The notes beneath the pieces were generated by a model. That model searched no databases. It had not been told where the DNA came from and saw nothing but the letters and a program-made list of their open reading frames with translations. This document shows positions 46,495 through 55,271 of a stretch of 64,000 nt of DNA, one piece after another. How positions within the stretch are numbered: the first letter of the stretch is position 1; every line of letters begins with the position of its first letter. This DNA is from Flavobacteriales bacterium (GTDB taxonomy: Bacteria; Bacteroidota; Bacteroidia; Flavobacteriales_F; PHOS-HE28), in contig JABWBQ010000005.1 in the NCBI GenBank assembly GCA_013360395.1, positions 25,494-89,493 on the forward strand, given 5' to 3'. The position numbers and the translations under genes are program-made.

Positions 46495-48522
46495 ATGTCC
46501 CGCCTCCTTCTCCTCGCGCTCCTGCTGCTCTTCCTCGCCCTCCCCGCACTCGCCCAACGCGACACCATCGCGCTCAACGCCGATTGGCGATTCGCCATCG
46601 GCAGCGATGCGCCGCACAAGGAGCCTTGGAAGGGCAAGCCGATCCCGCATGCCCGCACGGTGCAGGTGCCGCATACCTGGAACGTGGAAGAGGCACATCA
46701 GCACCACTACGGCTGGGCCTGGTACCAACGCAGCGTGAAGGTGCCGGCGGAATGGAAAGGCAGGTTCGTGACGCTCGAGTTCGGTGCGGTGAACCACAGC
46801 GCCATCGTGTACCTCAACGGGCAGAAGGTGGGCGAGCATCTGGGCGACGGCTTCAATAAGTTCAGCATCGCCTTGAACGGCAAACTGCGCTACGGCAGGG
46901 AGAACCTGCTCGCCGTGCTGGTGAACAATGCCTACGCGGGCGACAAGCTGCCGCACGGCTCCTCCTTCGACTGGCCCAACGACGGAGGCATCATCCGTCC
47001 GGTGCGTTTGATCGTGAGCGGCACGCCACACGTGCACCACCTGCGAACCGTGCCCACGCTCCACCTCGCGGACAGCACCGGCCAACTGCGCCTGCAAGCG
47101 GTCTTCGATCGTGCGAACGATATCCGCATAGGCGTGCGCATCACGGAAGAGAACCAGCCCACAGCGAAGGTGATACTGGAGCGGGAGCTGGTGCCCACAT
47201 GGCAGGGCAACACGGCCACTGTGGATCTTGACCTGGGCAGGGTGAAGCCCTGGCATTTCGACCGGCCCAATTTGTACCGGGTGGAAGTCACAGTGCGGAA
47301 GGGAGCGAATACCGTGGATGCGGTAACGACCAACGTGGGTTTCCGCACGGTGGAGATCCGCGATGGCCAGGTGCACCTGAACGACGAAGCGGTGAAGCTG
47401 ATGGGCGTGGAGTGGACCGCGGGCTCCAACCCCGACCACGGCCTCGCCGAACCGGACAGCCTGATCCGCGCCATGGGCCGGCTGATGAAGGAGGTGAACT
47501 GCATCTTCAGCCGCCAGCATTTCCAGCAGGGCGACGTGTTCTTCGACGTCTGCGATCGACACGGGATCCTGGTGCAGCAGGAGCTGCCGCTGTGGGGTCC
47601 GGAGACGCCCGCCAACGACACCGCACAGGGCATCGCCATGCGGCAGTTGGAGGCGATGATCGCGAACTTGGGATCGCACCCGAGCATCTTCGCCTGGGGC
47701 GTGGGCAACGAGCTGCGCGCCCGCGACCCGCGCATGTCGCAGATGATCAAGACGCTGCTCGATCGCACACGCGAACTGGATCCCACGCGCTACGCCACCT
47801 ACGTGAGCAACTCGCTCACCGAGTCCTATGCGGGCGAGCCGGGCTTCGTGCCCGATGCTGCCGCCCACGGCGATCTGCTTATGATGAACGAGTACGGCGG
47901 CTCGTGGTGGGAGCTGCCCACGGGCGCGGTGGGCCTGCACCTGGACAGCATCCACGCCACCTATCCCACGCTGCCCTTCTTCATCTCGGAGTTCGGCCTG
48001 TGCGAGCCCAACTTCGCAGGTGGCGATGCGCGCCGCATCCACGACCTCATCTACCACATGGCGCTCTACGAGAGCAAGCCTTACATCCAGGGCGCCATCT
48101 ACTTCGACCTCACCGATTACCGCACGCACTACCCCGGAACGCCTGAGCCCGGCCGCTTCCGGCGGCGTGTGCATGGCGTGTACGACATGTACGGCAAGCC
48201 CAAGCCCTCGATGGAAGTGCTGCGCGACCTGTCCTCACCGATCGAGATCCACTCCCTGCGCGGCGGCGCACCCGGCAAACGCAACGTGCTGCTCTTCGGC
48301 AACATCGGCCTGCCGCAGCACAAGGCCAGCGGCTACGTGCTTTACCTGAGCGACAGTATCGGCGATTGGCACAACACCCGCGCTTATCCGCTGCCCAACA
48401 TCCGCCCGGGCGAGCGCGTGGTGGTGGAGGTGGATGACTTGTATCAGGGCGAGGGCGTGGTCACCATCGTGCGGCCCACGGGGACGGTGGCGGCGAGGAA
48501 GAGCTTCTTCGGGGAACGATGA
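46495..48522 (+). CDS. secreted GH2-family beta-galactosidase/beta-glucuronidase-type enzyme
   Basis: 675 residues. Signal peptide (LLLLALLLLFLALPALAQ), sugar-binding jelly roll (~25-190), Ig-like domain (~190-290), TIM barrel (~295-600). Acid/base Glu406 in WGVGNELRAR and nucleophile Glu499 in FFISEFGLCEP. A ~75-residue C-terminal beta part follows. It should cleave beta-galactosides, glucuronides or similar. No lipobox; the Gln after the signal suggests secretion to the periplasm. Its 5' end is duplicated at 42631. Confidence 0.92.
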   Translation: MSRLLLLALLLLFLALPALAQRDTIALNADWRFAIGSDAPHKEPWKGKPIPHARTVQVPHTWNVEEAHQHHYGWAWYQRSVKVPAEWKGRFVTLEFGAVNHSAIVYLNGQKVGEHLGDGFNKFSIALNGKLRYGRENLLAVLVNNAYAGDKLPHGSSFDWPNDGGIIRPVRLIVSGTPHVHHLRTVPTLHLADSTGQLRLQAVFDRANDIRIGVRITEENQPTAKVILERELVPTWQGNTATVDLDLGRVKPWHFDRPNLYRVEVTVRKGANTVDAVTTNVGFRTVEIRDGQVHLNDEAVKLMGVEWTAGSNPDHGLAEPDSLIRAMGRLMKEVNCIFSRQHFQQGDVFFDVCDRHGILVQQELPLWGPETPANDTAQGIAMRQLEAMIANLGSHPSIFAWGVGNELRARDPRMSQMIKTLLDRTRELDPTRYATYVSNSLTESYAGEPGFVPDAAAHGDLLMMNEYGGSWWELPTGAVGLHLDSIHATYPTLPFFISEFGLCEPNFAGGDARRIHDLIYHMALYESKPYIQGAIYFDLTDYRTHYPGTPEPGRFRRRVHGVYDMYGKPKPSMEVLRDLSSPIEIHSLRGGAPGKRNVLLFGNIGLPQHKASGYVLYLSDSIGDWHNTRAYPLPNIRPGERVVVEVDDLYQGEGVVTIVRPTGTVAARKSFFGER

Positions 48523-48613
48523 GTTGGGAAGGGTGGGAACGGCCGTGGGTCGCGCGCGTCGGAATGGACGCGGGGTGGTCGCATGGCCGGGTGCACCTTG
48601 GGGCTTGCCGGGA

Positions 48614-48979
48614 TCAGCGGAGTTTCGGGTTGCCACGGTGCCGTTCGGCATCGCGCGTCGTCTTGGCGGCCATGCGCCGGGCCCAGCTTGTCTGCAGGTC
48701 GGTGCCGGTCTGGTTGGCCAGGCACAGCACCACGAACAGCACATCGCTGAGCTCCTCGCCGAGGTCCCTGGCCCGGTCGCTTTCCTTCTCGCTCTGCTGC
48801 CCGTAGCGCCGGGCCATGATGCGGGCCACCTCGCCCACCTCCTCGCTAAGCATGGCCATGTTGGTGAGGGGGTCGAAGTAGCGCACACCCACCGTGCCGA
48901 TCCACCGCTCCACTTCGGCCTGGAGCTGGGTCAGCGGGAGGGGGCCATTTATTCCGGGATCGTTATCTTCCACCGCCAT
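48614..48979 (-). CDS. MazG-like nucleotide pyrophosphohydrolase
   Basis: 121 residues, a single MazG-type domain. Metal-binding acidic residues are in LSEEVGEVARI (Glu46, Glu47, Glu50) and LGEELSDVLFVV (Glu75, Glu76, Asp79). Such small enzymes hydrolyse non-canonical NTPs. The start codon overlaps that of the divergent gene on the plus strand (shared CATG), and its likely -7 box lies inside that gene. Confidence 0.88.
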   Translation of the reverse strand: MAVEDNDPGINGPLPLTQLQAEVERWIGTVGVRYFDPLTNMAMLSEEVGEVARIMARRYGQQSEKESDRARDLGEELSDVLFVVLCLANQTGTDLQTSWARRMAAKTTRDAERHRGNPKLR

Positions 48980-49005
48980 GGCGAGCCGACTTTTGCACAA
49001 AGGTC
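48964..49005. promoter_or_regulatory. interlocked divergent promoters of mazG and the 48978 gene
   Basis: Plus strand: TATCTTCC at 48964-48971, 6 bases before ATG 48978. Minus strand: GACCTTTG at 49005-48998, 18 bases before ATG 48979. Each box lies inside the other gene or at its border, and both starts share the palindrome CATG at 48977-48980. Confidence 0.5.
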
Positions 49006-49349
49006 TGCTGATCGCGCTGATGCTCGCGGCCTGGGCACGGCTTTCGGCGCAGGATACGCGGCAGCAGGTGCAGGCGGTGGTGGATGGGGTGCGCAGTCCG
49101 CAGCACGCCCACGAGGCCGCCCTGCTGATCCGCCAGCTGCCCGGGGTGGAGATGTGCCGGGTGGACCACAACACCCGGAACCTGCTGCTGCACCTCCATG
49201 CGGGCGGCACGGTCACCGAGGCCCAGCTGGAGGAGGTCATCGCCCCGCTGGGCATGGGCCTGCGTTGCGTACGGACCGGCCCGGTGCAGGGCGCCTCCTT
49301 CCGCCACCTCGACCCGCGCACCTGCGAAGATCCCCCCGCCGCGCGATGA
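48978..49349 (+). CDS. secreted small protein with HMA-like fold
   Basis: 123 residues. Signal peptide (LLHKGLLIALMLAAWARLSAQ) and one ~65-residue beta-alpha-beta-beta-alpha-beta domain (ALLIRQLPGVEMCRVDHNTRN ... LGMGLRCV) resembling a heavy-metal-associated domain without its CxxC. Metal binding is therefore doubtful. The stop overlaps the start of the next gene (ATGA), so the two are co-translated. Confidence 0.65.
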   Translation: MASRLLHKGLLIALMLAAWARLSAQDTRQQVQAVVDGVRSPQHAHEAALLIRQLPGVEMCRVDHNTRNLLLHLHAGGTVTEAQLEEVIAPLGMGLRCVRTGPVQGASFRHLDPRTCEDPPAAR

Positions 49350-51124
49350 GACCCCTGCGCCACATGTTGCCGATCCTGCTCCTGGCGGGCCTGGGCGGCA
49401 CACGTGCGGCGGCGCAATGCACCAACTACACCATCACCGTGGGTGGTGGTACATGGGACTACGAGATCGACTGGGAACTGGTGAACGACCTGGGTGTGAC
49501 GGTGGCCAGTGGCATCGCGCCGCAGACCGTTGCCGTGTGCCTGCCGAACGGTTGTTACACCATGTACATGTACGACCTCTTCGGCGACGGCTGGAACGGG
49601 GCGACCTTCGTGGTGCGCGTGCAGCCGGCCAACACGATCGTGAGCTCGGGCACCCTGTCCAACGGCGCCTTCGGCACGGCCCAGGTGAACCTTGGAGGCG
49701 GCTGCGGCGGGACCAACTGCAGCAACTACACCCTGAACGTGACCGCCGGCAGCTATCCGGGAGAGGTGAGCTGGAACCTGGTGGGCGGTGTGACCATCGT
49801 GGCCACGGGCTTCGCGCCCAGCACGCAGGTGCTGTGCCTGGACACGGGCTGCTATGTGATGCAGCTGTTCGACAGTTTCGGGGACGGCTGGAACGGGGCC
49901 ACGTGGACCCTGACCGATGGGGGAGGGGCCACGGTGGGCACGGGCACGCTGGCCACGGGCAGCATCGGGCAGCAGGGGATCGACCTGAGCCCAACGACCA
50001 ACTGTGCGGTGAGCGGCGGGCCGGTGACGGCCAGCGACTGCCCGCAGGCGGTGAACATCTGCACCAACTACAGCTTCCAGATCGACCCCAACGGCATCGG
50101 CAGCCTGAATGAGATCCCGCCGCTGGGTTCCCTGGGCAACCCCGACCTGTTGCTGGGCGACCTGGCGTACAGCAGCTGGGGCAGCGACAACTGGGGTTGC
50201 CTGCGCAACAACGAGCTCAACAGCACCTGGATGGTCATCAACATCAGCGGGGGAGGGTCGCTGGAGTTCACCTTCGGCGGGCTGGGCAGCCAGGCCGGTT
50301 TCTACGACTGGATCATGTACCCCTACACCCCGGGCACCTGCGCGGCCGTGATGGCCAACACGGTGGCGCCGGTGCGTTGCAACTGGAACAACGCCGCGTT
50401 CGGCGGCACCGGGCTGGCGTCCTCCGTGCCCCCGGGCGGCGATGCGGGCAACTTCGAGCCGCCGCTCAACGTGCTGGCGGGCCAGCAATACATCATCTGC
50501 TTCAGCAACTGGAGCAGCGTCACCACCCTGGTGCCGCTGGAGTTCGGCGGCACGGCCACCGTGAGCTGCGTTCCGATCGTGCTGCCCATCACGCTCACGG
50601 GCTTCACCGCCGACGCCATGGAGGCCGGGGTGGAGCTGGTCTGGCGCACGGCCGGTGAAGAGGGCGTGGCGGCCTACCTGATCGACCACGGCACGGACCT
50701 GGCCCCCGACGCGTGGGCCACGCTCACCGAGGTGGCGGCCGTGGGCGGCCCGGCGCAGGAGCGCGTGTACCGTTGGACGCATGCCGGCCCGACCCCGGGC
50801 ACCAACTTCTACCGGTTGCGCACGCTGCACCACGATGGCAGCATCGCCACGGGGCCGGTGGTGAGCGTTGTGTGGACCGGGGCGTGGACGGGCATCGCGC
50901 CGAACCCGTGCACGGGCCGCTTCACCGTGGCCTGCGAGGGTGCGCCGGTGCAGGTGTTCGACGCGCAGGGAAGGGCCGTGGCCTTTGCACGCCGGCCGGC
51001 CGGGCCGGGGCGGTCGGAGGTGGTGCTGGGCGACAGGGCCCGGGGCCTGCACCTGGTGGTGGTGGGGGAGGGCGATGCGCGGCGTGCCGTGCGCCTGCTG
51101 GTGGAGGAGGCCCTCACTCCCTGA
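49346..51124 (+). CDS. T9SS-secreted beta-rich protein with two GDGWNG repeats
   Basis: 592 residues. Signal peptide, then two ~90-residue repeats (~22-115 and ~122-215), each with a Cys pair and the core [11 protein letters not shown], which looks like an acidic calcium loop. A middle domain (~225-415) reads like a gliding-protein accessory domain ([24 protein letters not shown]). The end holds the [19 protein letters not shown] fibronectin-like module and a sorting-domain-like tail ([16 protein letters not shown]). Likely a surface-exposed adhesion or binding protein. Its last 11 bp overlap the convergent dtd gene. Confidence 0.8.
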   Translation: MRPLRHMLPILLLAGLGGTRAAAQCTNYTITVGGGTWDYEIDWELVNDLGVTVASGIAPQTVAVCLPNGCYTMYMYDLFGDGWNGATFVVRVQPANTIVSSGTLSNGAFGTAQVNLGGGCGGTNCSNYTLNVTAGSYPGEVSWNLVGGVTIVATGFAPSTQVLCLDTGCYVMQLFDSFGDGWNGATWTLTDGGGATVGTGTLATGSIGQQGIDLSPTTNCAVSGGPVTASDCPQAVNICTNYSFQIDPNGIGSLNEIPPLGSLGNPDLLLGDLAYSSWGSDNWGCLRNNELNSTWMVINISGGGSLEFTFGGLGSQAGFYDWIMYPYTPGTCAAVMANTVAPVRCNWNNAAFGGTGLASSVPPGGDAGNFEPPLNVLAGQQYIICFSNWSSVTTLVPLEFGGTATVSCVPIVLPITLTGFTADAMEAGVELVWRTAGEEGVAAYLIDHGTDLAPDAWATLTEVAAVGGPAQERVYRWTHAGPTPGTNFYRLRTLHHDGSIATGPVVSVVWTGAWTGIAPNPCTGRFTVACEGAPVQVFDAQGRAVAFARRPAGPGRSEVVLGDRARGLHLVVVGEGDARRAVRLLVEEALTP

Positions 51125-51566
51125 CCCGGCTGTCGATGATGATGGTGACGGGCCCGTCGTTGCGCAGGTCCACCTGCATGTCGGCGCCGAACTCGCCGGT
51201 GCGTACCGGTCGCCCCACGGCGGCGGCCAGCAACTGTTTGGCGCGCAGGTAGAGCGGCACGGCCTCCTCGGGGCGCGCCGCGCGGATGTAGCTGGGCCGG
51301 TTGCCCTTGGCCGTGGCGGCATGCAGGGTGAACTGGCTCACCAGCAACAGCTCACCGCCCACCTGGGTGACGTCGAGGTTCATCACGCCCTCCGCATCGG
51401 GGAAGATGCGCAGGCGGGCGATCTTGCCGCAGAGCCACTCGGCGTCCGCGGGGGTGTCGCCCACCTCCACGCCGAGCAGCACCAGCAGCCCGCGGCCGAT
51501 GCGGGCGTGTTCCGCGCCGTCGATGTGCACGGCGGCTCCGTCCACCCGCTGCACCACCGCGCGCAT
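51114..51566 (-). CDS. dtd: D-aminoacyl-tRNA deacylase
   Basis: 150 residues, full length. Signatures SQFTLHA (77-83), GNRPSY (88-93) and the Gly-cisPro loop NDGPVT (136-141). It removes D-amino acids and some achiral residues from tRNA. It lies 3 bp after the acid phosphatase gene in the rsgA-phosphatase-dtd operon. Confidence 0.95.
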   Translation of the reverse strand: MRAVVQRVDGAAVHIDGAEHARIGRGLLVLLGVEVGDTPADAEWLCGKIARLRIFPDAEGVMNLDVTQVGGELLLVSQFTLHAATAKGNRPSYIRAARPEEAVPLYLRAKQLLAAAVGRPVRTGEFGADMQVDLRNDGPVTIIIDSRVRE

Positions 51567-51569
51567 CGC

Positions 51570-52382
51570 CTAACGGTCCCGTTGGTCGATGAAGGTACGC
51601 ACGCGGCCGCTCTTTTCCACGGCGGTGCCCTTGCCGGTGATGCCGTCGCGCCAGTAGCCGTAGGTGGCGTTCGGCAGCAGCACGAACAGGCGCGACAGCT
51701 GGTCCGCCATGCGGTACATCGTGGGCAGGCCCAGGTCCGTGCTGCGGTCCTTCAGCACCTGGTCGAAGTCGGTGAGCTGGTCGCCCACCAGCAGCACCAC
51801 GCGGTGCGATCTTCCCACGGCATCGCGACGGGCGGTCTTGTCGCTGGTGCCCTCCATGGTGCGCACGTGCACGCTGTCGGCCATGGGGAAGCCGAGCCGG
51901 GCCAGGTTGGCGATGGTGGCCTGCTTCTCGTCCGCATCGCGGTTGGTGATGTAGTACACGGCGCAGCCGCGCGAGGCCGCGTAGTTGAGGAACTGCACCG
52001 CGCCCGGCAGGGCTTTGGCCTCGGCGCGCGCCGTCCACTGCTTCCAGGTGGCCGGGGTGTAGGTGCGGCCGGCGCGGATGTTCTCCAGCTCGTAGGGGCT
52101 GTTGTCCAGCACGGTCTCGTCCACGTCCACGATCACCGCGGGGGGCAGGCTGTCGGCCGTGGCCAGGTTGGCGTCGAGCTTCAGCCGGGCGAAGGCATAC
52201 CCCTGTTCGAACAGCCAGGCCACTTCGGCCGAGGCGTTCTGGTAGAGGGTGGCGTTCACGTTCTGGGTGACGAGCTCGCGTGTGGCCGCGGCCTCGGGGT
52301 CCACGGCCAGGGGTTGCGTGGCCGTGCAGGACCAAAGGCCCAGGACGGGGAGCAGGGGGAGGAGCGTGGGTGTACGCATCAT
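51570..52382 (-). CDS. class C acid phosphatase / 5'-nucleotidase, e(P4) lipoprotein family
   Basis: 270 residues. Lipobox LGLWSC (Cys18). HAD-class fold: AVIVDVDETVLDNSPYE with the nucleophile Asp and acid Asp, VYYITNRDADEK (motif II) and LLVGDQLTDFDQV (motif IV). Members dephosphorylate nucleotides such as NMN or other monophosphates outside the cytoplasm. The start ATG overlaps the rsgA stop (ATGA). Confidence 0.9.
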   Translation of the reverse strand: MMRTPTLLPLLPVLGLWSCTATQPLAVDPEAAATRELVTQNVNATLYQNASAEVAWLFEQGYAFARLKLDANLATADSLPPAVIVDVDETVLDNSPYELENIRAGRTYTPATWKQWTARAEAKALPGAVQFLNYAASRGCAVYYITNRDADEKQATIANLARLGFPMADSVHVRTMEGTSDKTARRDAVGRSHRVVLLVGDQLTDFDQVLKDRSTDLGLPTMYRMADQLSRLFVLLPNATYGYWRDGITGKGTAVEKSGRVRTFIDQRDR

Positions 52383-53377
52383 TCTTCGGTACGATCCAGT
52401 CGGTAGGGGCTTTCTTCGTCGATGCCCTCCAGCATGTCGCGGTAGCTGCGGTAGCGGCTGGGGGCCAGGTCGCCCGCGTCCAGGGCGGCCCGTACGGCGC
52501 ATCCCGGTTCGTCCTTGTGCAGGCAGTTGTTGAAGCGGCACGCCGCCTTCAGCCGGAAGATCTCGGGGAACTGGTCGCCGATGTCCTCCGCCTTCAGGTC
52601 CACCAGGCCGAAGCCCTTGATGCCGGGTGTGTCGATGAGGAAAGTCGGGGAGGGCGCGTGCCGGGGTGGCGCAGCATCAGGCTGTTCACGCGTCACGCCC
52701 AGTTCGAACATCTCGGCGTAGGTGGTGGTGTGCTGCCCCTTTTCGCTGGCGTGGCTGATGGCGGCCGTGTGCAGGTCGAGGGCGGGGTCGATGGCATTGA
52801 TCAAGGTGCTCTTGCCCACCCCGCTGTGCCCGGCCACCAGGGTCACCCTGCCGGTGAGCAGCGCCCGCACGTCCCCGACCCCGGCGCCGGTGCGTGCCGA
52901 GGTCATCAGCACGCGGTAGCCGGCCTGGCGGTAGGTGTCCACCACCTCGGCCAGGTCCTCCATCTCCGCGTCGGCCAGGTCGTCCACCTTGTTCACCACC
53001 AGCACCACGGGCACCTGGTAGGCCTCGGCCGTCACCAGGAAGCGGTCGATGAAGCCGTAGGACGTGCGCGGGCGGGCCACGGTCACCATCAGCAGGGCCT
53101 GGTCCAGGTTGGCGGCGATCACATGGCGGTGGTGGCTCAGGTTCACGCTGCGGCGCACCAGGTAGTTGCGGCGGTCGTGCAGGTCGGTGATGGCGCCGGG
53201 GTGGTCGGCGTCCGCCTGCGGGGTGAAGTCCACGCGGTCCCCCACGGCCACCGGATTGGTGCTCTTCCAGCCCTTGATGCGCAGGTTGCCCTTGGCCACG
53301 CACTCGTGCAGGGTCCCGTCGTCGCCGCGCACGAGGTAGCGGCTGCCGGTGGAGCGCATCACGAGGCCGGAGGGCAT
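52379..53377 (-). CDS. rsgA: ribosome small-subunit GTPase A
   Basis: 332 residues. N-terminal OB fold, circularly permuted GTPase order (G4 VVNKVDD before G1 GHSGVGKST, then G3 DTPG), and a C-terminal zinc finger with Cys-x-NNCLH-x4-C (FNNCLHKDEPGC). It checks late 30S assembly. An extra ~15-residue acidic/Pro loop (VTREQPDAAPPRHAPSP) lies before G3. First gene of the minus-strand operon. Confidence 0.95.
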   Translation of the reverse strand: MPSGLVMRSTGSRYLVRGDDGTLHECVAKGNLRIKGWKSTNPVAVGDRVDFTPQADADHPGAITDLHDRRNYLVRRSVNLSHHRHVIAANLDQALLMVTVARPRTSYGFIDRFLVTAEAYQVPVVLVVNKVDDLADAEMEDLAEVVDTYRQAGYRVLMTSARTGAGVGDVRALLTGRVTLVAGHSGVGKSTLINAIDPALDLHTAAISHASEKGQHTTTYAEMFELGVTREQPDAAPPRHAPSPTFLIDTPGIKGFGLVDLKAEDIGDQFPEIFRLKAACRFNNCLHKDEPGCAVRAALDAGDLAPSRYRSYRDMLEGIDEESPYRLDRTEE

Positions 53378-53469
53378 CGCGCAAAGATCGGCGCGATCCG
53401 CGTGGTGTGGTGCGGCTGCGGAAGCCGTGCGCCGGGACCCTGCCGCGCGGACGTACCGGCCCCTGCGGG

Positions 53470-53477
53470 TACCTTTG
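53470..53477 (+). promoter_or_regulatory. -7 box TACCTTTG before gldA
   Basis: Perfect TAnnTTTG match that ends 7 bases before the ATG at 53485. Transcription should start at or within a base or two of the ATG, giving a leaderless mRNA. Confidence 0.7.
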
Positions 53478-53484
53478 TGCCTGC

Positions 53485-54393
53485 ATGTCCATCTCCGTCC
53501 GCGGCATCACCAAGGTCTTTGGCCGGCAGAAAGCGCTGGACGACGTGCATTTCGAGCTGACGAAGCCGGGCGTGGTGGGCTTCCTGGGGCCGAACGGCGC
53601 CGGCAAGAGCACCCTGATGAAGGTGCTCACCTGCTACCTGCCGCCCACATCCGGTGAGGCCAGCGTGTGCGGGCACGACATCCGTTCGGAGGGCATGGAA
53701 GTGCGCCGCAAGGTGGGCTACCTGCCGGAGCACAACCCGCTGTACGTGGACCTCTACGTGCGGGAGTATCTGGAGTTCATGGCCGGTGTGCACGGGTTGA
53801 AGCAGCGGCGGGCGCGGGTGCGCGAGATGATCGGGCTGGTGGGCCTGGAGCGCGAGCAGCACAAGCGTATCGGGGCGCTCAGCAAGGGCTACCGCCAGCG
53901 GGTGGGCTTGGCCCAGGCGCTGGTGCACGATCCGCAGGTGCTCATCCTGGACGAGCCCACCAGCGGCCTGGACCCCAACCAGCTGGAGGAGGTGCGCGGG
54001 CTGATCCGTACCGTGGGCCGCGACAAGACCGTGCTGCTGAGCACCCACATCATGCAGGAGGTGGAGGCCATCTGCGAGCGGGTCATCATCATCGATCGGG
54101 GGCGCCTCGTGGCCGACGACCGTGCCGACCGCCTGCGCAGCGCCCAGCGCGACCTGGAGGTGCTGGAGGTGGAGTTCGACGGCAGCGTGCCCACGCAGCA
54201 GCTGCTGGCCATCCCCGGGGTGGTGCAGGCCCGCCGGGAAAGCCCCGTGCGCTGGGCCATCGGTCATGCCCGCGACCAGGACGTGCGCCCCGCCGTGTTC
54301 CAGTTCGCCGTGGACCAGGGCCGCAAGGTGCTTACCATGCAGAAGAGCACCCGGGGCCTCGAGGAGGTCTTCAAGGAGCTCACAAAGGGGTGA
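53485..54393 (+). CDS. gldA: GldA-type ABC transporter ATP-binding protein (gliding)
   Basis: 302 residues. Walker A GPNGAGKST (~35-43), Q-loop region in VGYLPEHNPLYVD, signature LSKGYRQRVGLAQAL, Walker B VLILDEPTSGLDPNQ, H-loop STHIMQEVEA. The sequence matches the gliding-motility GldA branch (SISVRGITKVFGRQKALDDV at the start). GldF/GldG permease genes are not adjacent. Start set by the -7 box immediately upstream. Confidence 0.88.
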   Translation: MSISVRGITKVFGRQKALDDVHFELTKPGVVGFLGPNGAGKSTLMKVLTCYLPPTSGEASVCGHDIRSEGMEVRRKVGYLPEHNPLYVDLYVREYLEFMAGVHGLKQRRARVREMIGLVGLEREQHKRIGALSKGYRQRVGLAQALVHDPQVLILDEPTSGLDPNQLEEVRGLIRTVGRDKTVLLSTHIMQEVEAICERVIIIDRGRLVADDRADRLRSAQRDLEVLEVEFDGSVPTQQLLAIPGVVQARRESPVRWAIGHARDQDVRPAVFQFAVDQGRKVLTMQKSTRGLEEVFKELTKG

Positions 54394-54406
54394 GCCGGCC
54401 GTCCGG

Positions 54407-55006
54407 TCAGAACTTCAGCTGCAGGCCGCCCGTGAGGAAGGCCGTGTCGTAGCCCACCTCGGCGAACACCCCCAGGAAGTCCGTGAAGTAGTAGCGCGTG
54501 CCCACGAACAGCGAGGAGCGCACCGGGTTGCGGGCGTTGAAGTGCCGCGTGTACAGGTTCTCGTAATAGGTGTTCGAATAGGTGGACCGGTCGGTGCGCG
54601 TGGTGATGGTGGCCCCCAGGCCGATGCCGGCGTACACATCCCAGTTCTCCACCTTGTGCCAGCTGTTCCAGTGGTAGGTGCCCCGCAGGCCGAAGCTCCA
54701 GAAGTCGTACCGGCGGTCCTCCACCCAGTAGATGTAGTCGTTGTACACGCGGCGGTTGGTGTAGGAGAAGAAGCCGCCGATGCCCAGCACGCCGGGGCCC
54801 ACGGGGATGGCCGTGCCCCGGTCGTAGAGCAGGGACAGGGTGGGGCGGAATCCGTAGTAGCTGCCGTAGCGGTAGTAGCTGCCGCCCACGCCCACCCCGA
54901 TGCCCACGGCGTTGTCCCCGGCCTGGAAGGCCTGGGCTTGGGCGGGTCCGGCAGGGAGGGCGAGCAGCAGGGTGGCGAAGAGCGTGGTTCGGAACATGGG
55001 TGTCAT
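54407..55006 (-). CDS. outer-membrane beta-barrel protein
   Basis: 199 residues. Signal peptide (FRTTLFATLLLALPAGPAQAQ) then eight to ten amphipathic strands rich in Gly/Tyr/Trp (GSYYRYGSYYGFRPTLSLLYD, FSYTNRRVYNDYIYWVEDRR), ending in Phe. It is an OmpW/OmpX-sized porin-like barrel of unknown role. ATG 54997 is an alternative start. Confidence 0.8.
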   Translation of the reverse strand: MTPMFRTTLFATLLLALPAGPAQAQAFQAGDNAVGIGVGVGGSYYRYGSYYGFRPTLSLLYDRGTAIPVGPGVLGIGGFFSYTNRRVYNDYIYWVEDRRYDFWSFGLRGTYHWNSWHKVENWDVYAGIGLGATITTRTDRSTYSNTYYENLYTRHFNARNPVRSSLFVGTRYYFTDFLGVFAEVGYDTAFLTGGLQLKF

Positions 55007-55016
55007 GGCGTGGGGG

Positions 55017-55024
55017 CAAAAGTA
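55017..55024 (-). promoter_or_regulatory. -7 box TACTTTTG before the barrel gene
   Basis: Perfect TAnnTTTG match on the minus strand, 10 bases before ATG 55006. Confidence 0.65.
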
Positions 55025-55271
55025 GTCCTGATGCGACGGTCGCCCCGTTCGGGCGACGGCGGCCCGGGGGGACGGCCGGAGGTCCGGGGCCGGGGTGCCG
55101 CCGCCCATGCGGCCGGGACGCTCGGGTTTTTGCACGCCCACCGCGTTGCGCGCTCCTCTCCCGGGCGGCGGCGATGGGCGGTCCGAGCCTGGTCGGCCCG
55201 GCCTCCTTCCACGCCGATGCGGGGGCATCGTGCCGAAACACCGTTCTTTGCCCCCGCTTAGCAAAAGCGCC

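Noticed and set aside
49563..50000. Repeated GDGWNG DNA considered as a CRISPR or tandem repeat
   Set aside because: The two repeats are protein-level domains in one frame, not regular short direct repeats.
48982..51322. Minus-strand frame continuing upstream from mazG
   Set aside because: Only the last 121 codons (from ATG 48979) match a family. The upstream part is antisense to the T9SS protein and low-complexity.
55225..55271. SAM riboswitch upstream of metK
   Set aside because: The leader after the -7-like box is about 20 bases, too short for any known SAM riboswitch.
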